Of a DNA stretch of 64,000 nucleotides, positions 63,525 through 64,000 are shown in pieces. This stretch comes from Methylomicrobium agile (GTDB lineage Bacteria > Pseudomonadota > Gammaproteobacteria > Methylococcales > Methylomonadaceae), in the NCBI RefSeq assembly GCF_000733855.1, contig NZ_JPOJ01000001.1, positions 2,356,001 to 2,420,000 of the forward strand, given 5' to 3'. The notes under the pieces are model-generated. The model was not told where the DNA came from. It made no database searches and saw nothing but the letters and a program-made list of their open reading frames with translations. A program made the position numbers and the translations under genes. Position 1 is the stretch's first letter. The number at the start of each line of letters is the position of its first letter.

Positions 63525-64000
63525 CGTAATCGTGATCACCAAAAACGAAGCGGCGCATATCGGCCGCTGCCTGGAATCGGTCAGTTGGGCCGACGAAATC
63601 GTCGTGCTCGACTCCGGCAGTAGCGACGAGACGGTCGCGATTTGCCGGCGCTTCACGGATAAAGTATTCGAAACCGACTGGCCCGGTTTCGGGGTTCAGA
63701 AACAGCGCGCGCTGGAAAAAGCGCAAGGCGACTGGCTCTTCTCGATCGATGCGGACGAAGTCGTGACGCCTGAATTGAGGCGGGAAATCGAACTTGCGAT
63801 TGCCTCGCCGCAGCTTAACGGCTACGAAATTCCCCGCTTGTCCGATTATTGCGGCCGGTCGATCCGGCACGGCGGCTGGTGGCCGGATTATGTGCTCAGG
63901 CTGTTCCGGCGCGAAGCGGGACGGTTTACCGATTCGGCCGTGCACGAGCGCATTATTGTCCAGGGCGAAACCGGTCGTCTGCAGTCGCCGCTCCTGCACG
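63517..64000 (+). CDS. Glycosyltransferase family 2, LPS core type (cut by window end)
   Basis: The frame starts at ATG 63517 inside waaL and stays open to the window edge. The 161 visible residues have the GT2 start LSVIVITKNEAAHIGRCLES, IVVLDSGSSDETV and the metal-binding IDADE (near residue 77), then WWPDYVLRLFRR, like WaaE/KdtX/LgtF glucosyltransferases of the LPS inner core. It is translationally coupled to waaL. Confidence 0.88.
   Translation, partial: MLSVIVITKNEAAHIGRCLESVSWADEIVVLDSGSSDETVAICRRFTDKVFETDWPGFGVQKQRALEKAQGDWLFSIDADEVVTPELRREIELAIASPQLNGYEIPRLSDYCGRSIRHGGWWPDYVLRLFRREAGRFTDSAVHERIIVQGETGRLQSPLLH

Overview
The window looks like chromosome of a gammaproteobacterial methanotroph or close methylotroph (order Methylococcales is my best guess). 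No methane monooxygenase or methanol dehydrogenase is visible. The inference rests on pqqD-pqqE, a methanofuran-type MfnB homologue coupled to a DUF447 gene (both typical of tetrahydromethanopterin-linked C1 metabolism), a cNOR-type norCB pair, and gammaproteobacterial housekeeping genes (trhP, miaA, purEK, phoBR, ubiX, mscL). The DNA is GC-rich except for an AT-richer island at about 44.9-46.5 kb.

Layout. 0.5-4.3 kb: an exported beta-propeller protein with a collagen-like repeat tail, trhP, and a thioredoxin remnant. 4.3-11.6 kb: a metal (copper) region with small single-span membrane proteins, a free-standing ATPase metal-binding module, a separate HMA-like protein, a P1B-type Cu+ ATPase and a TauE/SafE-like membrane protein. 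12-14.4 kb: norB, norC and a three-span protein on the minus strand. 14.9-17.7 kb: small membrane, lipoprotein and LRAT-like genes, tRNA-Leu and mscL. 17.8-23.5 kb: a deaminase, phoBR with a Pho box, a DUF502 gene, a flavin reductase and two esterase-like genes. 23.6-27.1 kb: cstA-ybdD, with cstA cut by an IS5-like element that left a TAAA target duplication. 27.3-35.4 kb: yajR, purK-purE, tRNA-Arg, an HDOD-GGDEF regulator, mfnB-DUF447 and miaA. 35.5-44.9 kb: exported proteins, a PAS protein beside a leaderless PhnD-like protein, metA, a HerA-like ATPase, pip and ubiX. 44.9-46.5 kb: two integron gene cassettes with attC sites, no integrase, flanked by a second diverged copy of the ubiX 3' end. 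46.6-57.8 kb: a TPR/oxygenase gene, pqqED, a PPTase, ggt, msrB, an M18 peptidase and pgi. 58-64 kb: two exported proteins (one a cupredoxin), two membrane proteins, then LPS genes (GT9, O-antigen ligase, GT2) running off the end.

Working links. The 6.1-11.6 kb genes probably form a copper-handling unit in which metal-binding modules normally fused to the ATPase are separate proteins. phoBR is probably autoregulated. purE and purK overlap, as do mfnB/DUF447, metA/deaminase, msrB/M18 and ybdD/cstA, which suggests translational coupling. The most noteworthy structures are the cassette island with duplicated ubiX end, the split copper ATPase cluster, and a dispersed palindromic repeat with three long copies, one shorter copy and a partial one.
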